The notes under the pieces were generated by a model, which made no database searches, had not been told where the DNA came from, and was given only the letters and a program-made list of their open reading frames with translations. Both the position numbers and the translations under genes were made by a program. DNA of 64,000 nt from Isoptericola jiangsuensis. GTDB lineage: Bacteria; Actinomycetota; Actinomycetes; Actinomycetales; Cellulomonadaceae. Position 1 is the stretch's first letter; every line of letters starts with the position of its first letter. Location of the stretch: the NCBI RefSeq assembly GCF_002563715.1, contig NZ_PDJJ01000001.1:2170001-2234000 (forward strand), read 5' to 3'. This document shows, piece after piece, positions 55,699 through 64,000 of the stretch.

Positions 55699-55949
55699 GC
55701 AAACAGACCACCGAACCCGTCCCCCTGAACCGCAGAAACACGCCGTTCCCGTTCACCCCCGTCCGCCCATGCTCGAACCCGTCAACCAGCAGATGGACCA
55801 GCAGCCGATGCTGGGATCGCCCCGACGGTTGTCTCGCGAGCTCGCTCCTGTGAGACGTATGCCCCACCCGCCAGGGAGCCCTCCACATCCAACGTCACCC
55901 GCGAGCACCCAGGCACCCCGCCGATATCGGTGCGGGCGCAGTTCCCGGA

Positions 55950-56362
55950 TCACAGGTCCTCCACGGGGAGCCCGAGATCACGGGCGACAGCCTCCTCCAC
56001 GACGGCGAGCTCGCCTGCCGACAGGTAGCCGACGGGATCCGCACCGACATACGCGTCATCGATCGCGCGCACCCGGTCGACGAGGAACACTGCGTCGCGG
56101 CCCGCACCCTCGAACTCCGGGCGGAAGGACAACGGCGCATCGGACGTCAAGGTCGGCACGATCGTCACGACCGACCAGGGGGCCTCGGACGGGGACAGCA
56201 CCAGCCGTACCGTCTCCCACCCTGCTCGCGCCCCGACCCGAACCCAGATCGACGGGATAGACCGCCCCCGCGGATCACCAGGAGTCCGGCTCGTCGTTCA
56301 CGTTCTCGCCACGATGGGCGAGCATGTCCGCGCGAGCCTGCTCAAGCCACCGCTCCTGGACC
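55950..56362 (-). pseudogene. Broken mazF-like toxin with truncated antitoxin
   Basis: The toxin frame reads LSPSEAPWSVVTIVPTLTSD through to GLPVEDL, but a one-base deletion near 56205 (ACCAGCCG instead of ACCAGGCCG in the left copy) breaks it from its N-terminus. The antitoxin survives only as LVQERWLEQARADMLAHRGE and NVNDEPDSW, cut at 56362. Not functional as read. Confidence 0.8.
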
Positions 56363-56457
56363 AGGGTGCAGCCATCAGCCTGCCAGCGGAACGGCGACGC
56401 GCCACGTTACGTTCCGGTTACTCATACACGTTACATATTCTGCACTGACATCTCGGT

Positions 56458-56475
56458 GTGTAATGTGCGTTACAC
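56458..56475 (+). promoter_or_regulatory. Operator-like inverted repeat before the ABC transporter operon
   Basis: GTGTAA-TGTGCG-TTACAC, arms of six bases, 22 bases before the start codon. Further GTTAC elements at about 56404-56436 repeat the half site. The AT-rich CATATTCTGC nearby may be the promoter. The RpiR regulator at the end of the cluster is a candidate ligand. Confidence 0.55.
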
Positions 56476-56497
56476 CTACTCGACGAGGAGAACGCTC

Positions 56498-57487
56498 ATG
56501 CACCTCTCGCAGTCCCACCGCACCCTCACCGCGTGCGCGGTGGTCTCCCTTTCGGCCCTCGCTCTTACCGGCTGCGCCGGAACCGACGCCGACGAGGCCG
56601 CCGCCGCGGCGAGCCCGAGCGGCGCCACCGCGGCCACGGAGACGATGGACCCCGTGGAGGTCGCCGGCGTCGACATCGCCGTCGACGCCGAAGCGCGGGA
56701 ACTCGTGCCGCAAGCCTTCCTCGACACCGGCACGGTGCGGGTCGCCACCGACGTGCCCTACCCGCCGTTCGAGATGTTCGAGTCGGAGGGGTCGGACGTC
56801 ATCACCGGCTTCGACTACGACCTGGGGCAGGCCATCGGCGCGCGCCTGGGTCTCGAGTTCCGGTTCGAGCCGCAGAAGTTCGACGGCATCATCCCAGCCA
56901 TCCAGGCAGGGCAGTTCGACGCCACGATCTCCGCGATGACGGACACGGTGGAGCGGCAGGGCGCGCTGACGTTCGTCGACTACTCGGCGTCGGGCACCGG
57001 GCTGCTCGTGGCCGACGGCAACCCTGAGAACATCACCACCTACACCGACCTGTGCGGCAAGGCGGTCGCCGCCCAGAGCGGCAGCAAGCAGGTCGAGCTG
57101 GTCGAGAGCTGGGCGCCCGAGTGCGAGGCGTCAGGCGCCGGCCCCATCGAGCTCAAGACCTACCCGAAGGACTCCGACGCCCAGCTCGCCATCCGCAGCG
57201 GCGCGGTGACCGCCTCGGTGATGACCAAGCCGTCGGCCGGCTACGTGGCCAAGACCGCGGACGACGGCGCCGCGTTCGACAGCATCGACGACCCCGCCGC
57301 CCCGAACGGATACGACGCCACCCCGAACGGGATCGGCATCGCCAAGTCCGCCACGGGCCTGCCCGAGGCGGTGCAGGCCGCCCTGCAGACGCTCATCGAC
57401 GACGGCACCTACGAGGTCATCCTCGACAAGTACGGCCTGACCGGCATCGCCGTCGACGAGGCGACCATCAACGGCGCGACGTCCTGA
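56498..57487 (+). CDS. Amino-acid-type ABC transporter substrate-binding lipoprotein
   Basis: 329 residues after AGGAG. Lipobox LTGC at residues 23-26 anchors the mature protein by Cys26. The SBP family 3 core is clear: VRVATDVPYPPFEMFESEG, GFDYDLGQAIGARLGLEF, FDGIIPAIQAGQFDATISAM and GIGIAKSATGLPEAVQAAL. Binds an amino acid or small peptide outside the cell. First gene of the operon; one base before the permease. Confidence 0.92.
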   Translation: MHLSQSHRTLTACAVVSLSALALTGCAGTDADEAAAAASPSGATAATETMDPVEVAGVDIAVDAEARELVPQAFLDTGTVRVATDVPYPPFEMFESEGSDVITGFDYDLGQAIGARLGLEFRFEPQKFDGIIPAIQAGQFDATISAMTDTVERQGALTFVDYSASGTGLLVADGNPENITTYTDLCGKAVAAQSGSKQVELVESWAPECEASGAGPIELKTYPKDSDAQLAIRSGAVTASVMTKPSAGYVAKTADDGAAFDSIDDPAAPNGYDATPNGIGIAKSATGLPEAVQAALQTLIDDGTYEVILDKYGLTGIAVDEATINGATS

Positions 57488-57488
57488 C

Positions 57489-58442
57489 GTGGCCACCTCG
57501 ATGATCACCACAGCTGCCCCAGGGGCCGGCGGTCCCGGGGGCGCCGGCACCCCGCCGGACGACGCCCTGCCCGTCGTCCCGCTGCGCCACTGGGGTCGAC
57601 TCGCTGCCGGAGCGGCCGTCCTGGTGCTGACCGTCTCGTTCCTGCTGGCCCTCGGCCGGAACCCGAACCTCGACTGGCCGACGGTCCGCGAGTACCTCTT
57701 CGCACCGCTGACGCTGCGCGGGCTCGTCGTGACGATCTGGCTGACCGCCGCCGGCATGGCGATCGGTCTGGTCGGCGGGGTCGTCGTGGCCGTCATGCGA
57801 CTGTCGTCCAACCCGGTGCTCCGGGTCGTGGCGAGCACCTACGTCTGGGTCTTCCGCGGGACGCCGATACTCATCCAGATCATCTTCTGGGGGTTCCTCG
57901 GCGCGTTCATCCCGACCATCACCCTCGGCATCCCCTTCACGGACGTCGTGTTCTTCACGGCGGCGACGTCGGCCCTCGTCCCGGCGACCGTCGCGGCACT
58001 GCTCGCGCTCGGCCTCAACGAGGTGGCGTACGCCGCGGAGATCGTGCGGGCGGGCATCCAGTCGGTCGACGAGGGCCAGACCCAGGCCGCGAAGGCGATC
58101 GGCATGACGCCCGCCCAGACGCTGCGCCGCGTCGTCCTCCCGCAGGCCATGCGCGTCATCGTCCCACCCATGGGCAACGAGACCCTGACGATGCTCAAGA
58201 CGACGGCCCTGGTCTCGGTGATCGCCGGGCACGACCTGCTGTCCAACCTGCAGGCCGTCTACGCCCAGAACTTCAAGGTGATCCCCCTGCTGGTCGTCGC
58301 GAGCATCTGGTACCTGGTGCTGACGTCGCTGCTGTCGATCCCGCAGCGCCGCCTGGAGCAGAGGTTCGGGCGCGGCGTGTCACCCACCGGCGCCCGCCGT
58401 CCGCTCGCCCGCGCGCTCAATATCCGGAGGTCCGCACGATGA
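57489..58442 (+). CDS. Amino-acid-type ABC transporter permease
   Basis: 317 residues, GTG start. Five or six helices, with the HisM/GlnP-type coupling loop [20 protein letters not shown] then [37 protein letters not shown] is typical of the polar amino acid subfamily. A single permease implies a homodimer. Overlaps the ATPase gene (ATGA). Confidence 0.92.
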   Translation: MATSMITTAAPGAGGPGGAGTPPDDALPVVPLRHWGRLAAGAAVLVLTVSFLLALGRNPNLDWPTVREYLFAPLTLRGLVVTIWLTAAGMAIGLVGGVVVAVMRLSSNPVLRVVASTYVWVFRGTPILIQIIFWGFLGAFIPTITLGIPFTDVVFFTAATSALVPATVAALLALGLNEVAYAAEIVRAGIQSVDEGQTQAAKAIGMTPAQTLRRVVLPQAMRVIVPPMGNETLTMLKTTALVSVIAGHDLLSNLQAVYAQNFKVIPLLVVASIWYLVLTSLLSIPQRRLEQRFGRGVSPTGARRPLARALNIRRSAR

Positions 58443-59254
58443 CCACCACCGCACCCCACGCCGACCCATCGGTGCAACGGCACGACCCTGCCCGCGATCC
58501 GCTCGTCGACGCGCGCGGCGTGGTCAAGACGTACGGCGACCACACCGTCCTGCACGGCATCGACCTGCAGGTCCACGCGGGGCAGGTGGTATGCCTGCTC
58601 GGTCCCTCGGGTTCCGGCAAGTCGACCTTCCTGCGGTGCATCAACCACCTGGAGCGGATCGACGGCGGCCGGCTGCTCGTGGACGGCCAGGACGTCGGGT
58701 ACGAGCAGCGGCACGGCAAGCTCTACGAGCTCACCGAGCGGCGCATCGCCCGGCGCCGCGCCGACATCGGCATGGTCTTCCAGCGGTTCAACCTCTTCCC
58801 GCACCGCACGGCGCTGGAGAACGTCGTCGAGGGCCCAGTCGTGGTCCGGCGCCGCGCGCGCGCCGCTGCGCGGGACCGCGGGATGGAGCTGCTCGACCGG
58901 GTCGGCCTCGCGCACAAGGCCGCTTCCTACCCGGCACAGCTCTCCGGCGGGCAGCAGCAGCGGGTCGCGATCGCCCGAGCGCTCGCGATGGACCCCCGCC
59001 TCGTGCTCTTCGACGAGCCGACGTCCGCCCTCGACCCCGAGCTCGTGGGCGAGGTCCTGGACGTCATGCGGGACCTCGCGGCGGACGGCATGACGATGGT
59101 CGTGGTGACGCACGAGGTCGGCTTCGCTCGCGAGGTCGCCGACACGGTCGCGTTCCTCGCCGACGGGGTCATCATCGAGTCCGGGGACGCACGGCAGGTC
59201 CTCGACGATCCCCGGCACGAGCGCACCCGCTCGTTCCTCGCGAGGGTCTTGTGA
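58439..59254 (+). CDS. Amino-acid-type ABC transporter ATP-binding protein
   Basis: 271 residues. Walker [16 protein letters not shown]-loop [11 protein letters not shown], signature [20 protein letters not shown], Walker [15 protein letters not shown] and the switch His in VVTHEVGF. Highly similar to GlnQ/HisP. Overlaps both neighbours by four bases. Confidence 0.95.
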   Translation: MTTTAPHADPSVQRHDPARDPLVDARGVVKTYGDHTVLHGIDLQVHAGQVVCLLGPSGSGKSTFLRCINHLERIDGGRLLVDGQDVGYEQRHGKLYELTERRIARRRADIGMVFQRFNLFPHRTALENVVEGPVVVRRRARAAARDRGMELLDRVGLAHKAASYPAQLSGGQQQRVAIARALAMDPRLVLFDEPTSALDPELVGEVLDVMRDLAADGMTMVVVTHEVGFAREVADTVAFLADGVIIESGDARQVLDDPRHERTRSFLARVL

Positions 59255-60504
59255 CGGCCGGGGCCTCGACGGCGGACGCGCTGGACCTCCCGCCGGGGGA
59301 CGACGACCTGAGCGCCCGGCTCCTGCCGGCCGCTCGCGCCGCGCACGCCCGGTACGTCGCCGAGCTCGTCGAGCTCACGTCGTTCGACTCGGGCACGTGG
59401 AACGCCGCCGGCAAGCGTCGCGTCGTCCAGTGGTGCTCTGCGCGGCTGCACGAGATCGGCGCGCAGGTCGACGTCGTCGACGTGGACGCCGACACCGACG
59501 GTCCCCCCGTCGGCCCGGCGCTCGTGGCGCGGCTCGCCGTCCCGGGCACGGCACGGGTGCTGCTGCTCGGGCACAGCGACACCGTCTTCGCCGACGGGAC
59601 CGCCGCACGACGTCCGCCGCGGCAGGTCGACGGGCGCCTGACCGGTCCGGGGGTGTGCGACGACAAGGGCGGGGTCCTCGCCGGGATCCACGCCCTGACG
59701 CTGCTCGCCGAGCTCCCCGGCCCACGCACGGGCGAGGCCGTGCTGCTCCTCAGTCCGGACGAGGAGGTGGGGTCGCCCCGCACCCTAGCGCTGCTGCAGA
59801 CCCACGCTGAGCGGGCCGACGTCATCCTCGGGCTCGAAGGATCCCGCGAGAACGGTGATCTCGTGGTCGCCCGGAAGGGCGCGTGCGACGTACGGATCGA
59901 GCTTCGCGGGCGGGCCGCGCACGCAGGTATCGAGCCGGAGCGTGGCGCGGACGCCGCCCTGGCCGCGGCCCGGCTGGTCCTGGACCTCCACCGGGCGGCG
60001 GCCGACCGCCCCGGGGTGAGCGTCAACGTCGGCGTGGTCCGGGCCGGCGATCGACCCAATGTCGTCGCCGACGAGGCGGAGCTGCAGCTCGAGGTCCGCG
60101 CGCCGACAGCCGCCGCGCTCGACGAGATCCTCGACACCGTCGACGGTCTCGTCACGGCGGCGACCCAGGGGGGCATCACAGGCCGGTCCGTGCGCACCGA
60201 CTACTGCCCGCCGTTCGAACCATCGCCCGGCTCGGCCGCGCTCCTGCACCTGGCCGAGCTCCTCGGTGCCCGGATCGGCGTGGCGGTCCGCGGAGCGTCC
60301 ACCGGCGGCGTGAGCGACACGAACTTCGCGGCAGTGACCGGCATCCCCGCGCTCGACGGGCTCGGACCGGTCGGGGGCGGGGACCACGGCGAGGACGAGT
60401 GGATCGACCTCGACTCCGTGCCGTACCGCATCGCCCTGCTCGCCGGTCTCGTCGCCGAGGCCGGTCGGGTCGTCCACCAGAACACCACCGAGAAAGAGGC
60501 CTGA
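59251..60504 (+). CDS. M20-family metallopeptidase (carboxypeptidase G2-like)
   Basis: 417 residues, GTG start overlapping the ATPase gene. Zinc ligands and catalytic residues are visible: His108 and Asp110 in GHSDTVF, Asp138 in GVCDDKGG, Glu171/Glu172 in SPDEEVGS, and a late His in [10 protein letters not shown]. Members cut C-terminal Glu/Asp or dipeptides in the cytoplasm. Coupling to the importer suggests it acts on the imported compound. Confidence 0.9.
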   Translation: MTAGASTADALDLPPGDDDLSARLLPAARAAHARYVAELVELTSFDSGTWNAAGKRRVVQWCSARLHEIGAQVDVVDVDADTDGPPVGPALVARLAVPGTARVLLLGHSDTVFADGTAARRPPRQVDGRLTGPGVCDDKGGVLAGIHALTLLAELPGPRTGEAVLLLSPDEEVGSPRTLALLQTHAERADVILGLEGSRENGDLVVARKGACDVRIELRGRAAHAGIEPERGADAALAAARLVLDLHRAAADRPGVSVNVGVVRAGDRPNVVADEAELQLEVRAPTAAALDEILDTVDGLVTAATQGGITGRSVRTDYCPPFEPSPGSAALLHLAELLGARIGVAVRGASTGGVSDTNFAAVTGIPALDGLGPVGGGDHGEDEWIDLDSVPYRIALLAGLVAEAGRVVHQNTTEKEA

Positions 60505-60505
60505 G

Positions 60506-61783
60506 ATGAGAAGGACACGTCAGCGCACCGTCACCGTCGCGCTGGTCTGCGGTGCCGTCGCCACGGCGCAACTAGCCGTCGTCCCGGTGGCCACAGCCGT
60601 CGACGACGGCGACGGCGGTCAGCTGGTCCTGGTCGGTGGCTCCCTCGCCGACGACAACGAGCAGATCTACGGCGAGATCGTCCGACGGGCAGGTGGGGCG
60701 GGCGCCCACATCGGGATCGTCACCGCAGCCGCGGTGCCCGAGTCCCAGGACCCTGACGCGGGGACCGCGAACGCGAACAACTCGGTGTACAACGGCGAGT
60801 TCTACGGCGACCTCCTCGAGGAGCACGGCGCCGGACGCACCACGTGGATCCCGCTCGACCTCGACCATCCTGAGGCGGCCCTCGACCCGCAGGTGGTCGA
60901 CGAGGTCGAAGACATGACCGGATTCTTCTTCGGCGGCGGCGACCAGTACCGGTACGTCACCCTGATGACCGATGGAGCGGACCAGCGGGACACCCCGCTG
61001 CTCGCGGCGATCCGCGACCGGTTCGAGGACGGCGCCGTCGTCGCCGGCACGTCCGCCGGGATGCAGGTCATGGCGAGCGAGAACATGGTCACCGGCGGCG
61101 AGAGCTGGGAAGGACTGGTCGACGGCAGCTCGCCCGGCTACTCCGACGACGCCACCGAGCTGAAGCACCTGCCCGCCGGGGGTTTCGGCTTCTTCACCTC
61201 CGGACTCCTCGACACGCACTTCGGGGCGTGGGGTCGGCAAGGCCGTGCCGTGCGCCTCGCGAGCGACACCGGGGAGGACCGGGTGTTCGGGGTCGACCCG
61301 AACACCGCCCTCGTCGTCGACCGCGCCGGCACCCGCCGCGAACGCCTGCGCGTCATCGGGACGAACGCGGTGAACGTGCTCGACCTCCGCGCAGCCCGTA
61401 CGACCGAGGTCCGGGGACACTGGGGCATCATGAACGTGCGCTGGACCTCGCTGAGCGACGGGGATCGCTACGACCCGGCGCGCTGGGCGACGACTCCCGC
61501 GCCCGGCTCCACGACGTGGCGGCCCGACGCGTGGGGCATCCAGGCGCAACGCACGGACATCTTCTCCTCGCTCGCCGGCGACGGCACCGAGTTCGTGCTC
61601 AGCGACCTCGCCCACGACCTGGCCTCCTCCCGCGACCGGGCCACGATCGGCACCACCTACGAGTCCGGACCGACCTACCGGGCCCTGCTGGTCGAGGGAG
61701 CAGACTTCCGCGCCCGCTCGCACGATGGCGCCACCGCGACGTCGTTCGAGAACCTCCGGCTGAACCTCCTCCCCGGGAGCTGA
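60506..61783 (+). CDS. Secreted cyanophycinase-like (S51) peptidase
   Basis: 425 residues, one base after the peptidase gene stop. A signal peptide spans about residues 1-31. The S51 fold is shown by LVLVGGSLADDNEQIYGEIV, FFGGGDQYRY and the nucleophile Ser183 in VVAGTSAGMQVM. Cyanophycinases cut multi-arginyl-poly-aspartate to beta-Asp-Arg. About 120 extra C-terminal residues are of unknown role. Placement after an importer suggests outside digestion followed by uptake. Confidence 0.88.
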   Translation: MRRTRQRTVTVALVCGAVATAQLAVVPVATAVDDGDGGQLVLVGGSLADDNEQIYGEIVRRAGGAGAHIGIVTAAAVPESQDPDAGTANANNSVYNGEFYGDLLEEHGAGRTTWIPLDLDHPEAALDPQVVDEVEDMTGFFFGGGDQYRYVTLMTDGADQRDTPLLAAIRDRFEDGAVVAGTSAGMQVMASENMVTGGESWEGLVDGSSPGYSDDATELKHLPAGGFGFFTSGLLDTHFGAWGRQGRAVRLASDTGEDRVFGVDPNTALVVDRAGTRRERLRVIGTNAVNVLDLRAARTTEVRGHWGIMNVRWTSLSDGDRYDPARWATTPAPGSTTWRPDAWGIQAQRTDIFSSLAGDGTEFVLSDLAHDLASSRDRATIGTTYESGPTYRALLVEGADFRARSHDGATATSFENLRLNLLPGS

Positions 61784-61872
61784 CCAGCCCGGCGGGGCAG
61801 CGTCGCCGGCGGCCATCACCCCTCGCCCGCTTGCTACGCTGCCCCGCAAACACCACCAGAGGGGAAGGTCCA

Positions 61873-62775
61873 ATGACCTCAGGGACCGGCTCGACAACGC
61901 CCCCCGCCCCGACGTCCGACGCCTCCGGCCTGGCGGACCAGATCCGACGGCGCCTCGGTGACTGCAGCCCCGCGGAGCGGAAGGTGGGGCGCGCACTGCT
62001 GGCCGCCTTCCCGTCGGCCGGGTTCGAGACGGTCGCCGCACTCGCCGCCCGCGCCGGTGTGAGCGGCCCGACGGTGGTGCGCTTCGTCGGACGGCTCGGC
62101 TTCACCGGCTTCCCCGACTTCCAGGCGGCGCTCAGGGCCGACCTGGACGACCGCAGCGCTTCTCCCCTCGCCCTCTACGAGACGCGACGGGTCGCCGAGG
62201 CCACCGGGGCAGACGAAGCCCTCGCCCGGTACGCACCCGCGGCCGTCGACTCGGTACGGCGCACCTTCGCCGAGATGCCACCCAGCGACTTCACCCGCAC
62301 GGTCGCGATCCTCGCCCGCGAGGCCCGCCGGGTCCACGTCGTGGGAGGCCGGTTCAGCCGCCTCGTGGCGATGTACCTCGTGCAGCACCTCCAGCAGATG
62401 CGACCCAGGGTCGACTACCTGTCGGAACGGCCCGAGGGGCGCAGCCACACGCTGACCGACCTCAGCGCCCGGGACGCTCTGGTCGTCTTCGACTACCGAC
62501 GGTACGAGCAGGACTCGGCCAGGCTCGCGCAGTTCGCAGCGACACGGAACGCGACGGTCGTGCTCTTCACCGACGCCTGGCTCTCCCCCATCGCGTCGCT
62601 CTCCACGGCGGTGCTGCCGAGCAGCACGGGGACGGCCTCGGCCTACGACGCGATGTCCCCCGCCATGGCCTTGGTCGAGGCCGTCGTGTCCGGTGTCCTC
62701 GCCGAGCTCGGCGAGGACGCCCACCGGCGCATGCAGCGCATCGAGCAGACCGGCACGACCCTCGACATCTACTGA
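61873..62775 (+). CDS. MurR/RpiR-family transcriptional regulator
   Basis: 300 residues from ATG after GGGGAAGG. HTH_6 at about residues 20-90 (VAALAARAGVSGPTVVRFVG, RLGFTGFPDFQAAL) and a SIS sugar-binding domain at about 135-270 (VHVVGGRFSRLVAMYLVQHL, ARDALVVFDYRRYEQD). SIS domains usually bind phosphosugars; here the neighbours are for peptides, so the effector is unclear. It has its own promoter space of 89 bases. Confidence 0.9.
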   Translation: MTSGTGSTTPPAPTSDASGLADQIRRRLGDCSPAERKVGRALLAAFPSAGFETVAALAARAGVSGPTVVRFVGRLGFTGFPDFQAALRADLDDRSASPLALYETRRVAEATGADEALARYAPAAVDSVRRTFAEMPPSDFTRTVAILAREARRVHVVGGRFSRLVAMYLVQHLQQMRPRVDYLSERPEGRSHTLTDLSARDALVVFDYRRYEQDSARLAQFAATRNATVVLFTDAWLSPIASLSTAVLPSSTGTASAYDAMSPAMALVEAVVSGVLAELGEDAHRRMQRIEQTGTTLDIY

Positions 62776-62789
62776 CGCGGGCCGCACCG

Positions 62790-62945
62790 GCCGTCACTGC
62801 TCGGCGACGACCAGCACGATGGCCTGCCCGGGCGCCAGCGGGGGGCATCGGCAGCCCGACCTCGGTCAGCACGGAACCTGGCAGCACGACCGCGACGGCC
62901 GCCCACCAGGACGGCGGCTCATCGCTGATCACTGACGACCAGTGG
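62790..62945 (-). pseudogene. Frameshifted C-terminal remnant, possibly of a glycoside hydrolase
   Basis: The minus strand reads EPPSWWAAVAVVLPGSVLTE then VGLPMPP, and after a one-base slip LAPGQAIVLVVAEQ and a stop. This recalls the end of alpha-galactosidases. No upstream part remains. The family guess is weak. Confidence 0.3.
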
Positions 62946-63040
62946 TGGACCGGCGAGGTCGACCCGCGACAGCCGGTCGGCACGGCCCTGCCCTGGTTCG
63001 TCCTGACCCGGGACAGCTCAGGCAGCGGGCACAACCTGCG

Positions 63041-63475
63041 TCACCGGGGGGTGCTGGCAGCGGCGAAACGGCTCAGGCTCACGGCCAACGTGTGGACGTC
63101 CTCGCCGCTCCACCCGTCGAGAAGGTGCGCGAGGCGCGCGAGCCTGAACGCGGTGGCGCGGTCGGCGAGGGCTCGACCCTCAGGGGTCGCGACGACCCGC
63201 ACCTGGCGGGTGTCGTGCTGCGCGGACGAGCGAGCCACGGTTCCCGCCCGCTCGGCTCGGGTCACGAACCGGCTGGCGGTCGAGTGGGCGACGGCGAGCC
63301 GCGCGGCGACGTCCCGGACGCTCTGACCATCCTCGGGCAGGCCGTCGAGGACGAGGAGGGTCGACAGCTCCACCGCCCGGCCCTCGTCGTCCAGGAACTG
63401 TGGCGCCGCGAGGAACCGGCGCAGGCCGATCAGGGCCTGATCAAGCGACCGCAGGTCGCGATGTCGCGCCGTCAT
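63041..63475 (-). CDS. MarR-family transcriptional regulator
   Basis: 144 residues starting MTARHRDLRSLDQALIGLRR. Winged helix with SVRDVAARLAVAHSTASRFV as recognition helix and DTRQVRVVATPEGRALADRA as wing. It is divergent from the NmrA-like gene with a palindrome between, so it likely represses itself and that gene. Confidence 0.9.
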   Translation of the reverse strand: MTARHRDLRSLDQALIGLRRFLAAPQFLDDEGRAVELSTLLVLDGLPEDGQSVRDVAARLAVAHSTASRFVTRAERAGTVARSSAQHDTRQVRVVATPEGRALADRATAFRLARLAHLLDGWSGEDVHTLAVSLSRFAAASTPR

Positions 63476-63477
63476 GC

Positions 63478-63490
63478 ATGTATCGTACAT
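63478..63490. promoter_or_regulatory. Palindromic operator between the MarR and NmrA-like genes
   Basis: ATGTATCGTACAT, arms of five bases with a TCG centre, directly upstream of both starts (2 bases from the MarR ATG, 21 from the other). Confidence 0.6.
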
Positions 63491-63511
63491 AGATCGACAC
63501 GGAGGTGACGC

Positions 63512-64000
63512 ATGATCCTGGTGACGGGTGCGCGCGGGAACGTGGGCTCGGTAGTCGCGCGCGAGCTGCGCACGGCGGGCGCTTCCCTCCGCTCGGGCGT
63601 GCGCGCCCCGGCGGCCGGCGCGGCCGACGATGTGGCCTTCGACTTCACCGACCCTGCCACCTGGGCCGCAGCGTTCGACGGCGTGACCTCGATGTTCCTG
63701 GTGCGCCCGCCGGCGATCGGGAACGTCAGGCGTGACCTGCTGCCCGCGATGGCTGCCGCCCGCGATGCCGGGGTCGAGCACGTCGTGTTCCTGTCGCTGC
63801 AGGGCGCGGAGAAGAACAAGGTCGTCCCGCACGCCACCGTCGAGTCCTGGCTGCGTGGGTCCGGCCTGGCCTGGACGTTCGTGCGGGCCTCCTTCTTCCA
63901 TCAGAACCTGTCCATCACCCACGCGAGCGACGTGCGCGACCGTGACGAGATCCTGGTGCCCGCCGGCCGGGGTGCGACCGCGTTCGTCGACGCCGAGGAC
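63512..64000 (+). CDS. NmrA-like NAD(P)H-binding oxidoreductase, N-terminal part (runs off the window)
   Basis: 163 codons visible after GGAGGTGACGC. The Rossmann motif ILVTGARGNVGSVVARELR is at residues 2-20, followed by FDFTDPATWAAAFDGVTSMF, HVVFLSLQGAEKN and WTFVRASFFHQNLS, the atypical SDR pattern of quinone oxidoreductase/NmrA proteins. Probably a stress-response reductase under the MarR regulator. Confidence 0.88.
   Translation, partial: MILVTGARGNVGSVVARELRTAGASLRSGVRAPAAGAADDVAFDFTDPATWAAAFDGVTSMFLVRPPAIGNVRRDLLPAMAAARDAGVEHVVFLSLQGAEKNKVVPHATVESWLRGSGLAWTFVRASFFHQNLSITHASDVRDRDEILVPAGRGATAFVDAED

Larger units (their letters stand above)
43838..56364. mobile_element. Genomic island bounded by tRNA-Val 3'-end repeats
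   Basis: Bounded by two copies of a module of roughly 790 bases (43838-44626 and 55579-56364) containing the 3' half of a tRNA-Val(CAC) gene, and split by a third tRNA fragment at 47882. Contents: mazEF, unknown genes, an IS3 element, a DprA/ComF-like pair, a giant nuclease-NTPase and a small unknown gene. Several stretches have a lower GC level than the flanks. No integrase is recognisable, so the element(s) may be immobilised. The tRNA pieces fit attachment sites, an interpretation rather than proof. Confidence 0.65.
55579..56364. repeat. Island end module, right copy (direct repeat of 43838-44626)
   Basis: Same order as the left copy: hairpin, tRNA-Val 3' half, spacer, toxin gene, antitoxin tail. 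Similarity stops abruptly at 56364 inside the antitoxin coding sequence, marking a recombination boundary. Confidence 0.8.

Overview
The window is high-GC bacterial DNA with dense short-spaced operons, many GTG starts and four-base (GTGA/ATGA) gene overlaps. Gene content points to an actinobacterium. It has phosphatidylinositol mannoside genes in the same order as Mycobacterium tuberculosis thrS-Rv2613c-pgsA1-Rv2611c-pimA. It also has a Streptomyces-type six-gene mevalonate cluster, an ECF sigma/anti-sigma pair and Zur-controlled zinc-free ribosomal proteins. A micrococcalean such as the Cellulomonas/Promicromonospora group is my inference; no rRNA is present to prove it.

Region by region. 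1-18.3 kb (minus strand) is conserved housekeeping: a cut-off ATP-dependent DNA ligase, rel, apt, secF-secD-yajC, ruvB-ruvA-ruvC, yebC-pdxT, a Nudix gene and pdxS, then a LemA-like membrane protein, pimA, a PIM acyltransferase, pgsA, a HIT protein and thrS. 18.5-28.1 kb is mixed: a small membrane protein behind a Rex-like operator, a UDG, a P-loop/DinB fusion, a ClC channel, a CPA2 antiporter, SHOCT and DUF6325-like small proteins, and a sigma/anti-sigma/sortase/DUF4397 locus. 28.4-35.0 kb (plus) is the mevalonate operon mvk-mvaD-pmk-fni-hmgR-hmgS. 35.2-37.7 kb is nrdD-nrdG behind a second Rex-like operator. 37.7-40.1 kb is a zinc-starvation locus: rpmJ-rpmE-rpsN-rpmG-rpmB diverging from a COG0523-like gene, with a Zur-like palindrome in front of each transcript. 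40.1-43.8 kb holds a CDF transporter with its CmtR-like regulator, RidA, small genes and two decaying pseudogenes.

43.8-56.4 kb is a genomic island. Three direct copies of the 3' half of a tRNA-Val(CAC) gene (43916, 47882, 55655) mark likely attachment sites, and the outer two lie in a longer duplicated module carrying a MazF-type toxin gene (intact at the left, broken at the right). The left compartment has mazEF, two unknown genes of unusual composition and an IS3 element. The right compartment has a DprA-like/ComF-like gene pair, a very large protein joining a Cap4/DUF4297-type nuclease to a STAND-type NTPase and a long C-terminal region, and a small unknown gene. I see no integrase. The right compartment is the best candidate for an undescribed anti-phage or conflict system.

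56.5-64 kb (plus) resumes the chromosome with an amino-acid-type ABC transporter, an M20 peptidase, a secreted cyanophycinase-like hydrolase and an RpiR regulator, likely a peptide or cyanophycin scavenging cluster. A MarR regulator follows, divergent from an NmrA-like oxidoreductase that runs off the end.
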